The notes below the pieces were generated by a model, which saw only the letters and a program-made list of their open reading frames with translations, searched no databases and was not told the origin of the DNA. This document shows positions 46,506 through 54,794 of a DNA stretch of 64,000 nt, one piece after another (position 1 is the stretch's first letter; each line of letters begins with the position of its first letter). The position numbers were made by a program, and so were the translations under genes. Source of the DNA: JABDMH01 sp965223025 (lineage in GTDB: Bacteria; Bacteroidota; Bacteroidia; Chitinophagales; Saprospiraceae); the NCBI GenBank assembly GCA_965223025.1, contig CBDCVP010000023.1:3348001-3412000 (forward strand), in the 5' to 3' direction.

Positions 46506-47451
46506 TTAGGTCGAATCTCGAGCGCGTGTATTTAATGAGGTGAATGATTGAAGGGCGATTTCAAAACTAGGCGGCGCTTCTGATCCAAAACACATGTTAA
46601 GCACATAGGTCGAATATTCTTCCTTGTATAGTGGATCATCACTTAAAACCTGTATTGCTTGAACGACCGCATTGTCGAAGGATTCAGGTATGAGGTCGTT
46701 CCCTCGCCCCCGGTCCCTCTGAAAACGTGCTTTGGCTGCTTCAATGATGTGTTTGGGATTATCTAATTGATCGAGCAACCCATGCAGATCATAAATGTGC
46801 CTGATGATCGTCGGATCATCTCGCTCCGTATCTCTCTTTCGGCTTAAGACCCGCCAAACAAGTGCACTGGATTTATCGGCTGTAGTTTCAAGGAGAGATA
46901 GGCATTTGACCAGAGAAACACTGTCGGTCTTGATATAAGTGTCAATGAGAGGCTTAATTTTTTTTTCTTCTAGTCCAGGGAAAGTTTCTTCGACAAAAGT
47001 TCCTTCCAACTGTAATTCCGGCCTGATTGAGGCATGATCCCCAAATCTTTTAGGATAGGAAGCACGGATACCAAAAAACCGGCTACTGTCCCTTGATATC
47101 AGGTTATCGATATCAAATCTGAGGTCGGGTATTTCTTCTAAATGCTTGAATAGCGAATCCCGGTAGTCTTTGCGCTGCCCCCTAGTTGCCGGGGGTAGTG
47201 GATTTATTTAGTATTCTAAAATCTACATCCTCAGAAAACCTCTTGATGATTTCATAACCCTTAAGAAGACTTGTGCCGCCACAAAAGATCGGCTCAAATC
47301 GATCATCTTCAAACTCTGATAATGCTTTTATGACGCTAGTGACGTGCCAGTCTTTTTCAAGGAATGCAGGTGCTGTATTCAGCTCGATCGCAAGTTTAAA
47401 AATGGTGTCTTCGCTAGGGAACGTACTCATAGACAATGTCAGATCCTTCAA
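46506..47451 (-). pseudogene. AbiEii/AbiGii-type nucleotidyltransferase toxin, split by a one-base frameshift
   Basis: The N-terminal frame (start 47451 or ATG 47430) holds the nucleotidyltransferase motif FCGGTSLLKGYEIIKRFSEDVDF, with GG-T-S and D-x-D. It then stops at 47182. Another frame continues as ATRGQRKDYRDSLFKHLEE, through DNLISRDSSRFFGIRASYP, to the C-terminal helical part with EETFPGLEEKKIKPLIDTY. Deleting one base of the C5 run (G5 at 47191-47195 on the plus strand) joins them; the span of 946 bases is 3n+1. AbiEii proteins are toxins of type IV toxin-antitoxin/abortive-infection systems that modify tRNA or NTPs. The start overlaps the antitoxin gene by 38 bases. Confidence 0.85.
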
Positions 47452-47824
47452 AGCTGATTTTTCTTGATACCCTGTTCCTCACACCTATTACTCTGCCTGT
47501 AGGCACCTGAGTTGACGATCCCTCATTATACATGCGTTCATACTTGGTTGGGGCTGTCTTTACACCAAGCTTTTTCATTGCTTCCTTGGCGAGCCATGAC
47601 AAGGGGCGCACGGGCACAAATCTGTTCGAAAACTCTGAATAGGCCGCTTTGGCGTAAAGCCCATAGCCTATCCTAACAAGTTCACCCTTCTTTATGAGTT
47701 GACGCAGGGCCCGCCCGACTTGATCTCTACCTGATAGATCAAAAAAATCCTCAAGGACAAACACATTATCCTTACTCTTGGCTATTCGGTATTTAATCTT
47801 TTTATCAAGGCTCTTTAATCTCAT
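47414..47824 (-). CDS. AbiEi-like antitoxin / DUF6088 transcriptional regulator
   Basis: 136 residues. The N-terminus has a winged-helix pattern (VFVLEDFFDLSGRDQVGRALRQLIKKGELVRIGYGLYAKA), as in AbiEi-type antitoxins, followed by a C-terminal part ending ISFEGSDIVYEYVP. Upstream of the AbiEii-like gene and overlapping it by 38 bases, it completes a type IV toxin-antitoxin pair: antitoxin first, toxin second. AbiEi proteins repress their own promoter by binding inverted repeats; one candidate is at 47878-47889. A purine-rich AGAAGGAT lies just before the ATG. Confidence 0.82.
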   Translation of the reverse strand: MRLKSLDKKIKYRIAKSKDNVFVLEDFFDLSGRDQVGRALRQLIKKGELVRIGYGLYAKAAYSEFSNRFVPVRPLSWLAKEAMKKLGVKTAPTKYERMYNEGSSTQVPTGRVIGVRNRVSRKISFEGSDIVYEYVP

Positions 47825-47877
47825 ATCCTTCTCTTAACGCATTGCTTGTCATTTTAGTTGCGAAGATACGACATTTC

Positions 47878-47889
47878 TATTGTTCAATA
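47878..47889 (-). promoter_or_regulatory. Candidate operator of the AbiE-type pair
   Basis: An inverted repeat TATTG-TT-CAATA lies 54 bases upstream of the AbiEi-like start in an AT-rich promoter region. Its use as operator is inferred only from AbiEi biology. Confidence 0.3.
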
Positions 47890-48025
47890 AATAGTCATAT
47901 TTATCTATATTTCAGTCATTTATTAACATTTCATAAAATAAGGTGAAAGTCGAGATGAGTGCAAACACCAAGAATCTCAAAAACATAATGACGATCTCCT
48001 GAAAGACCTCGATGCGAGCAAATGA

Positions 48026-48077
48026 TGTGGGTTGCCAACGAAAAGTGTACCAGTCAGTACGAGAAAAATAGAAAAAA
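48026..48077. mobile_element. Remnant of an IS21 end
   Basis: The sequence TGTGGGTTGCCAACGAAAAG and the following bases up to the A-rich tail match the left end of the complete IS21 element at 48657 with few changes and one internal deletion. It is directly joined to a tRNA-type terminator (ACACCAGAACTGGCC), as if an older IS21 copy was lost here, leaving one end. Confidence 0.75.
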
Positions 48078-48094
48078 TAACACCAGAACTGGCC
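48073..48094 (-). terminator. tRNA-type terminator, T-run altered
   Basis: The palindrome GGCCAGTTCTGGT closes the block of three units; on the minus strand it is followed by TTATTTTTT, where the IS21 remnant has replaced part of the original T7 run. Confidence 0.55.
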
Positions 48095-48430
48095 TTGTGT
48101 CGGGGTGACGAGATGCGTACTCCCGACCCTCCCGCTAAAGGCGGGATGCGATCTACAATTCCCAAGCGTCTAGAAATCTTCTCGTTCCACCTTACCTGAT
48201 CTTGGCCTTGTGTCGGGGTGGAGAGATTCGAACTCCCGACCCTCCCGCTAAAGGCGGGATGCGATCTACAATTCCAAAGCGCCTAGAAATCTTCTCGCTC
48301 CACCTTACCTGATCTTGGCCTTGTGTCGGGGTGGAGAGATTCGAACTCCCGACCTCCCGCTAAAGGCGGGATGCGATCTACAATTCCAAAGAGTCTAGAA
48401 ATCTTCTCGCTCCACGCTTTTTGATCTTGG
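48092..48430 (-). repeat. Three 113-bp tRNA/GIY-YIG chimeric units (distal block)
   Basis: Units begin (GCCTTGTG) at 48092, 48205 and 48318. The last runs into the 3' end of the GIY-YIG gene at 48378. The unit at 48092 carries the GACGAGATGCGTACTCCC variant of the T-arm, the other two the intact GAGAGATTCGAACTCCC form. The block has the same size and order as the one at 51179. Confidence 0.9.
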
Positions 48431-48620
48431 CTTCTAGTCTCTTCGCATCCTTCATTTCATGAAACGATTGTGAGAAGATTAGTTCCCAGTCATTAACCTT
48501 TCCCGTATAGCCTCTGTGATTCGTATTATGCCTCCGTATTCGCCCCCTCAGACTGACTCCTGTTGATCCAATATAGTACCGATCAATTTCTTTGGAGTAA
48601 ATGATATATGTTTGGCACAT
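48378..48620 (-). CDS. Small GIY-YIG nuclease-family protein, copy 2
   Basis: 80 residues from the ATG at 48620; a longer open frame extends into the IS21 end and is not real. GIY-YIG features: TYIIYSKEIDRYYIGSTGV (the two Tyr/Gly strands), Arg in LRGRIRRHN, the glutamate in WELIFSQSF and the basic AKRLEAKIKKRGARRF. Single-domain GIY-YIG proteins of this size are common in Bacteroidota; the fold cuts DNA with one metal ion. The last ~19 codons (AKIKKRGARRFLDSLEL) are the same sequence that is repeated in the 113-bp units. A terminator-like T-run ends about 18 bases before the start, so little promoter space exists. Confidence 0.85.
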   Translation of the reverse strand: MCQTYIIYSKEIDRYYIGSTGVSLRGRIRRHNTNHRGYTGKVNDWELIFSQSFHEMKDAKRLEAKIKKRGARRFLDSLEL

Positions 48621-48753
48621 CTGAACGCAGTACACTAGAAAAAAACACCAGAACTGTGTGGGTTGCCACCGAAAAGTGTACCACTCTGTCACCGAAAAGT
48701 GTACCAGTAAGCACGAGTAAAAATAGAAAAAAGGGATTCATATTGGTGTTTTA

Positions 48754-49508
48754 TTAGATGGAATTGAGTTTTTTAGATTCCTTTACTCTGAAGGATTTTC
48801 CGTTCATATTAATAAGAACTGCTTTGTGAGTGAGTCGATCAACCATTGCAGCTGTGAGAACTTGGTCTGTGAAGATTTCAGACCATCGGTCAAAGCCTAA
48901 GTTAGTGGTGATAATGATGGACTTTAGTCCAGCCCTTAAGCTGAGATGTGTGAATAGGATTTCAGCAGCATCTTTATCGTAAGAGACGTAACCAAATTCA
49001 TCGCAGATCACCAGGTCGTATTTTTCGAATCTGGATTCTAATACTCTGAGAGATTTTTGGGACCTAGATTCTTTAATCTGGGTAATCAGTCTGGTGACTG
49101 TTGTAAATAGAACAGAGTAATCATTTTGACAAGCTTGAATGGCCAGACTAATTGCCATATGTGTTTTGCCAGTACCGGGATTACCTGCAAGTATTAGATT
49201 GCGTCCTTGTTAAAATCTAGTCTAGCCAGATCGTCAATTTTGGCCTGTGCATCATCGGGCAGTTCAGATACGATGATATCAGCTAAGAATTTCTTGTAGG
49301 GAAAGTTGGCCCTTGAGATACGCTGTTTTATTCTTCTAGCAGCTCTTTGCTCATATTCTACTTTCATTAGATCGAGCAAATAATGTTCGAAAGGTTGTCG
49401 ATTCGAAGCTGATTGTTTGGCCATATGTTCGTACTCGTTACGAAAGGCTGGTAATCTAAGTTGTTTAGAATAGTATAGAATTTGATCGTGAATAGCTTGT
49501 TTTGTCAT
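48754..49508 (-). pseudogene. istB: istB (ATPase helper of IS21), frameshifted
   Basis: The first frame (ATG 49508) reads MTKQAIHDQILYYSKQLRLP ... LARLDFNKD and stops at 49194. The second frame resumes with LILAGNPGTGKTHMAISLA, the Walker A motif, then VICDEFGYVSYD (Walker B) and ITTNLGFDRWSEIF (sensor region), ending at 48754. One missing G near 49203 (AAGGAC instead of AAGGGAC) would explain the break; the span of 755 bases is 3n+2. IstB is needed for IS21 target choice, so this copy should not move by itself unless the shift is a sequencing error. Confidence 0.88.
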
Positions 49509-49525
49509 CATTGGTGTCTTATAAA

Positions 49526-51067
49526 TTAGCAAAGAAGGTTTTGAATATCAGCTAATTGCTGGCGACATTGTTGCGCTATGGCGCTGGACATTGAATCGGC
49601 ATTGATGCTCGTATGTGGCTCTTGGACCTGTCCAGACCTATTCAATAAATGGATAACTCGATCTGCAGTGTGTGGGCTGTTCAAAAAGATCTGTTGACAT
49701 TCAAGCATGACTTTCTCCAAATCTTGAGAAGACACATTGTTCTGGCGACAAAACAACATGATCTCGATAAAATCACGATTCTGATCACTGAAAAACTGAT
49801 GATAGACTTTCTTGATTAGCGGATCAGCCTGTTGCATTCCAACGCTCATGGGAAGTGCTCCAGGTTTTGTCTTTAAACTTTTCCAGTAGTGATCAATATC
49901 AATAATCCATTGACCAATAGCATGTTGGCGTTCGTGGGTTGCTACAACATGTCCTTTCGAATCATGGATCTTGATTTGCAAGGGCAATACCTTGATTTGA
50001 ACCATAGAAGCCACAATAGTCTCTGGAACCGAGTAGTGGTTACGATCAACTTGTATGGTACGATATTTATCAACCTTGCACCATAGCATTATTCCCACTT
50101 CGTATCCAACACTTGGCAATGGAACAAGGTAGCTTTGCTCATCAGATAATTGCTCACTGATGGTCGCTTGTTGTCCTTTTGCTGTCCTATTATTAAGCTC
50201 ATTAAGCTTGTCGGCCAGGTGTGCATTGGCTTGATCGAGTGTGTCAAATTGATATAGATCACAGAATGCTTTTCTTCGTACATACTCTACGCTTTTCTCT
50301 ACGTTGCCTTTCTCATTGCCCTTACCAACATTGCAGAACCGATAATCATATTGGTAATAGGTACATAGCTTGAGTAAATCTTCGGTCGGTTTCTTATCAG
50401 ACTGCCTTATGGTGCATTTGGCCACTGCCACCTTCATGTTGTCATAAACGACTTGAGCCACTACTCCTTTGATGTGTTGGAAAAACAGGACGTGAGCCCA
50501 TAGAAAACTAGGCATATCTTGGCGGTAAAACATATAGGCCCATCGATAGTTGGAATGTGCCAATGTAAACACTGCCATCATGCATCGCTTAACTTTATCA
50601 CCCACCTTGAGCTGCACTTCGCCCCAGTCAAACTCAGCCACTCGGCCCGGTATCGTATGTTGCTTAATGTACACTTCGGAGGACAAGCGCTTGTGCTGCC
50701 TGATGTGACGACACACGCTTGAGTTGCTGATCTGATAACCCAACTTCAACAGCGCCTCGTGCATATCTGTGCCTGCCATACACTGCTTGGCCAAACCTGT
50801 GGCTCGCTTGCGCTGATTTTCTCTCAGATATTCACCGATCAGAACACAAACCTCCTCTGTCAACTTGATCTTCTTCCGACTTGAACAATCGTACTTCGGT
50901 GGATTTACAACTCCGGCATCCGGAGAGCCACGTTCCTTTTGGTACTCATTTAGGTGGCGCGTGACTGTATCTCTGTGGAGATTCATCGACTTGGCAATGG
51001 CCCGCTTTGACATGCCTTGTTGAAAGTACTTAATGACCAGCTCTTGTTTTTGCATCATAGTTATCAT
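49526..51067 (-). CDS. istA: istA transposase of IS21
   Basis: 513 residues. The N-terminus has a helix-turn-helix (YFQQGMSKRAIAKSMNLHRDTVTRHLNEY). The DDE triad is visible: VAEFDWGEVQL (Asp), VVYDNMKVAV (Asp) and GNEKGNVEKSVEYVRRKAF (Glu). The C-terminal part holds the PYRTIQVDRNHYSVP-type motif. It lies directly upstream of istB (18 bases between its stop and the istB ATG). The gene appears intact. It catalyses strand transfer with the IstB ATPase. Confidence 0.93.
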   Translation of the reverse strand: MITMMQKQELVIKYFQQGMSKRAIAKSMNLHRDTVTRHLNEYQKERGSPDAGVVNPPKYDCSSRKKIKLTEEVCVLIGEYLRENQRKRATGLAKQCMAGTDMHEALLKLGYQISNSSVCRHIRQHKRLSSEVYIKQHTIPGRVAEFDWGEVQLKVGDKVKRCMMAVFTLAHSNYRWAYMFYRQDMPSFLWAHVLFFQHIKGVVAQVVYDNMKVAVAKCTIRQSDKKPTEDLLKLCTYYQYDYRFCNVGKGNEKGNVEKSVEYVRRKAFCDLYQFDTLDQANAHLADKLNELNNRTAKGQQATISEQLSDEQSYLVPLPSVGYEVGIMLWCKVDKYRTIQVDRNHYSVPETIVASMVQIKVLPLQIKIHDSKGHVVATHERQHAIGQWIIDIDHYWKSLKTKPGALPMSVGMQQADPLIKKVYHQFFSDQNRDFIEIMLFCRQNNVSSQDLEKVMLECQQIFLNSPHTADRVIHLLNRSGQVQEPHTSINADSMSSAIAQQCRQQLADIQNLLC

Positions 51068-51178
51068 GGTTAAAGATCAATATCATATGACAGATACCCA
51101 TCATGTGATACCCCATGCTAACCGGCCTATTTTTTAATGGCAAGAGTGGTACACTTTTCAGTGGCAACCCACAAACTG

Positions 51179-51515
51179 GCCTTGTGTCGGGGTGACGAGA
51201 TGCGTACTCCCACCCTCCCGCTAAAGGCGGGATGCGATCTACAATTCCAAAGCGCCTAGAAATCTTCTCGCTCCACCTTACCTGATCTTGGCCTTGTGTC
51301 GGGTTGACGAGATGCGTACTCCCACCCTCCCGCTAAAGGCGGGATGCGATCTACAATTCCAAAGCGCCTAGAAATCTTCTCGCTCCACCTTACCTGATCT
51401 TGACCTTGTGAGGGGTGACGAGATGCGTACTCCCACCCTCCCGCTAAAGGCGGGATGCGATCTACAATTCCAAAGCGCCTCCAAATCTTCTCGCTCCACG
51501 CTTTTTGATCTTGGT
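51179..51515 (-). repeat. Three tRNA/GIY-YIG chimeric units (middle block)
   Basis: Units begin at 51179, 51291 and 51403 (the last with CTTGACCTTGTGAGGGG). All have the degenerate GACGAGATGCGTACTCCC T-arm. The last unit runs into the 3' end of the GIY-YIG gene copy 1. Before the IS21 insertion this block was continuous with the GIY-YIG copy 2 terminator region. Confidence 0.9.
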
Positions 51516-51704
51516 TTCTAGTCTCTTCGCATCCTTCATTTCATGAAACGATTGTGAGAAGATTAGTTCCCAGTCATTAACCTTTCCCGTGTAGCCTCTG
51601 TGATTCGTATTATGCCTCCGTATTCGCCCCCTCAGACTGACTCCTGTTGATCCAATATAGTACCGATCAATTTCTTTGGAGTAAATGATATATGTTTGGC
51701 ACAT
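51462..51704 (-). CDS. Small GIY-YIG nuclease-family protein, copy 1
   Basis: 80 residues, starting at the ATG 51704. It is almost identical to copy 2 (TYIIYSKEIDRYYIGSTGV, LRGRIRRHN, WELIFSQSF) but its C-terminus reads KKRGARRFGGALEL rather than RRFLDSLEL. This difference is the same as between two variants of the 113-bp unit (GCGCCTCC versus TCTAGA-type on the plus strand), so the gene end and the units exchange sequence. It is preceded by a terminator (51723-51743) and the 27-unit array, so transcription would have to pass the terminator or start in the short gap. Confidence 0.87.
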   Translation of the reverse strand: MCQTYIIYSKEIDRYYIGSTGVSLRGRIRRHNTNHRGYTGKVNDWELIFSQSFHEMKDAKRLETKIKKRGARRFGGALEL

Positions 51705-51722
51705 CTGAACGCCGTACACTAG

Positions 51723-51743
51723 AAAAAAACACCAGAACTGGCC
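51723..51743 (-). terminator. tRNA-type terminator at the end of the 27-unit array
   Basis: GGCCAGTTCTGGTG followed by T7 on the minus strand (A7 at 51723-51729). The same element at 46325-46345 and, split by IS21, at 48639-48656/51174-51183 shows it is the original terminator of the tRNA-Pro gene, copied with the module. Confidence 0.7.
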
Positions 51744-54700
51744 TTGTGTCGGGGTGACGAGATGCGTACTCCCACCCTCCCGCTAAAGGCGGGATGCGAT
51801 CTACAATTCCAAAGCGTCTAGAAATCTCCGCGATCCACCTTACCTGATCTTGGCCTTGTGAGGGGTGACGAGATGCGTACTCCCACCCTCCCGCTAAAGG
51901 CGGGATGCGATCTACAATTCCAAAGCGTCTAGAAATCTTCTCGCTCCACCTTACCTGATCTTGGCCTTGTGAGGGGTGACGAGATGCGTACTCCCGACCC
52001 TCCCGCTAAAGGCGGGATGCGATCTACAATTCCAAAGCGCCTCCAAATCTTCTCGCTCCACCTTACCTGATCTTGGCCTTGTGTCGGGGTGACGAGATGC
52101 GTACTCCCGACCCTCCCGCTAAAGGCGGGATGCGATCTACAATTCCAAAGCGCCTCCAAATCTTCTCGCTCCACCTTACCTGATCTTGGCCTTGTGTCGG
52201 GGTGGAGAGATTCGAACTCCCGACCCTCCCGCTAAAAGCGGGATGCGATCTACAATTCCAAAGAGTCTCCAAATCTTCTCGCTCCACCTTACCTGATCTT
52301 GGCCTTGTGTCGGGGTGGAGAGATTCGAACTCACGACCCTCCCGCTAAAGGCGGGATGCGATCTACAATTCCAAAGCGCCTCCAAATCTTCTCGCTCCAC
52401 CTTACCTGATCTTGGCCTTGTGTCGGGGTGGAGAGATTCGAACTCCCGACCCTCCCGCTAAAAGCGGGATGCGATCTACAATTCCAAAGAGTCTCCAAAT
52501 CTTCTCGCTCCACCTTACCTGATCTTGGCCTTGTGTCGGGGTGGAGAGATTCGAACTCACGACCCTCCCGCTAAAGGCGGGATGCGATCTACAATTCCAA
52601 AGCGCCTCCAAATCTTCTCGCTCCACCTTACCTGAGCTTGGCCTTGTGTCGGGGTGGAGAGATGCGAACTCCCGACCCTCCCGCTAAAAGCGGGATGCGA
52701 TCTACAATTCCAAAGCGTCTCCAAATCTTCTCGCTCCACCTTACCTGAGCTTGGCCTTGTGTGGGGTGGAGAGATTCGAACTCACGACCCTCCCGCTAAA
52801 GGCGGGATGCGATCTACAATTCCAAAGCGCCTCCAAATCTTCTCGCTCCACCTTACCTGAGCTTGGCCTTGTGTCGGGGTGGAGAGATGCGAACTCCCGA
52901 CCCTCCCGCTAAAGGCGGGATGCGATCTACAATTCCAAAGCGTCTCCAAATCTTCTCGCTCCACCTTACCTGAGCTTGGCCTTGTGTCGGGGTGGAGAGA
53001 TTCGAACTCCCGACCCTCCCGCTAAAGGCGGGATGCGATCTACAATTCCAAAGCGCCTCCAAATCTTCTCGCTCCACCTTACCTGAGCTTGGCCTTGTGT
53101 CGGGGTGGAGAGATGCGAACTCCCGACCCTCCCGCTAAAAGCGGGATGCGATCTACAATTCCAAAGCGTCTCCAAATCTTCTCGCTCCACCTTACCTGAT
53201 CTTGGCCTTGTGTCGGGGTGGAGAGATGCGAACTCCCGACCCTCCCGCTAAAAGCGGGATGCGATCTACAATTCCAAAGCGTCTCCAAATCTTCTCGCTC
53301 CACCTTACCTGATCTTGGCCTTGTGTCGGGGTGGAGAGATTCGAACTCCCGACCCTCCCGCTAAAGGCGGGATGCGATCTACAATTCCAAAGCGTCTCCA
53401 AATCTTCTCGCTCCACCTTACCTGATCTTGGCCTTGTGTCGGGGTGGAGAGATGCGAACTCCCGACCCTCCCGCTAAAAGCGGGATGCGATCTACAATTC
53501 CAAAGCGTCTCCAAACCTTCTCGCTCCACCTTACCTGATCTTGGCCTTGTGTCGGGGTGGAGAGATTCGAACTCCCGACCCTCCCGCTAAAAGCGGGATG
53601 CGATCTACAATTCCAAAGCGTCTCCAAACCTTCTCGCTCCACCTTACCTGATCTTGGCCTTGTGTCGGGGTGGAGAGATTCGAACTCCCGACCCTCCCGC
53701 TAAAGGCGGGATGCGATCTACAATTCCAAAGCGTCTCCAAATCTTCTCGCTCCACCTTACCTGATCTTGGCCTTGTGTCGGGGTGGAGAGATTCGAACTC
53801 CCGACCCTCCCGCTAAAGGCGGGATGCGATCTACAATTCCAAAGCGTCTCCAAATCTTCTCGCTCCACCTTACCTGATCTTGGCCTTGTGTCGGGGTGGA
53901 GAGATTCGAACTCCCGACCCTCCCGCTAAAGGCGGGATGCGATCTACAATTCCAAAGCGTCTCCAAATCTTCTCGCTCCACCTTACCTGATCTTGGCCTT
54001 GTGTCGGGGTGGAGAGATTCGAACTCCCGACCCTCCCGCTAAAGGCGGGATGCGATCTACAATTCCAAAGCGTCTCCAAATCTTCTCGCTCCACCTTACC
54101 TGATCTTGGCCTTGTGTCGGGGTGGAGAGATTCGAACTCCCGACCCTCCCGCTAAAGGCGGGATGCGATCTACAATTCCAAAGCGTCTCCAAATCTTCTC
54201 GCTCCACCTTACCTGATCTTGGCCTTGTGTCGGGGTGGAGAGATTCGAACTCCCGACCCTCCCGCTAAAAGCGGGATGCGATCTACAATTCCAAAGCGTC
54301 TCCAAACCTTCTCGCTCCACCTTACCTGATCTTGGCCTTGTGTCGGGGTGGAGAGATTCGAACTCCCGACCCTCCCGCTAAAGGCGGGATGCGATCTACA
54401 ATTCCAAAGCGTCTCCAAATCTTCTCGCTCCACCTTACCTGATCTTGGCCTTGTGTCGGGGTGGAGAGATTCGAACTCCCGACCCTCCCGCTAAAGGCGG
54501 GATGCGATCTACAATTCCAAAGCGTCTCCAAATCTTCTCGCTCCACCTTACCTGATCTTGGCCTTGTGTCGGGGTGGAGAGATTCGAACTCCCGACCCTC
54601 CCGCTAAAGGCGGGATGCGATCTACAATTCCAAAGCGTCTCCAAATCTTCTCGCTCCACCTTACCTGATCTTGGCCTTGTGTCGGGGTGGAGAGATTCGA

Positions 54701-54794
54701 ACTCCCGACCCTCCCGCTAAAGGCGGGATGCGATCTACAATTCCAAAGCGTCTCCAAATCTTCTCGCTCCACCTTACCTGATCTTGGCCTTGTG
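51741..54794 (-). repeat. Main array: 27 tandem units of 111-113 bp derived from tRNA-Pro 3' half and GIY-YIG gene end
   Basis: Unit starts (GCCTTGTG) occur at 51741, 51853, 51964, 52076, 52189 and then every 113 bases (one 112 step after 52754) up to 54787, where the sequence continues into the intact tRNA-Pro. In minus orientation each unit is: GIY-YIG gene end (AAGATC..GGTGGAGCGAGAAGATTTGG..GAATTGTAG, including its stop codon), a palindrome CCCGC-CTTTA-GCGGG, then GGGTCGGGAGTTCGAATCTC and CCACCCCGA, identical to the last ~38 bases of tRNA-Pro, and the flank CACAAGGCCA. Units nearest the tRNA are almost identical; the four farthest ones have a decayed T-arm (GATGCGTACTCCC). The open frames of 74 codons in it are artefacts of the repeat. 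Confidence 0.95.

Larger units (their letters stand above)
48657..51173 (-). mobile_element. IS21-family element, 2517 bp, with 5-bp target duplication
   Basis: The ends are ~30-bp inverted repeats starting TGTGGGTTGCCACCGAAAAG (left, 48657) and the complement of TGTGGGTTGCCACTGAAAAG (right, 51173), with one mismatch visible; the left end has an additional internal copy (GTCACCGAAAAGTGTACCAG), as IS21 ends do. AACTG is present on both sides (48652-48656 and 51174-51178). It carries istA (49526-51067) and a frameshifted istB. It interrupts a tRNA-type terminator: joining the flanks gives ACCAGAACTGGCC, the sequence found at three other places. Confidence 0.93.

Noticed and set aside
47977..48165. 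62-codon minus-strand frame beside the AbiE-type pair
   Set aside because: It reads through a tRNA/GIY-YIG unit and the IS21 remnant; its peptide contains the same translated tRNA motif as the array frames.
48621..48692. Longer N-terminus of GIY-YIG copy 2
   Set aside because: The additional 24 codons come from the IS21 end and are absent in copy 1, so they are not part of the original gene.
51741..54794. CRISPR array
   Set aside because: The units are directly tandem with no variable spacers, contain tRNA sequence, and there are no cas genes.
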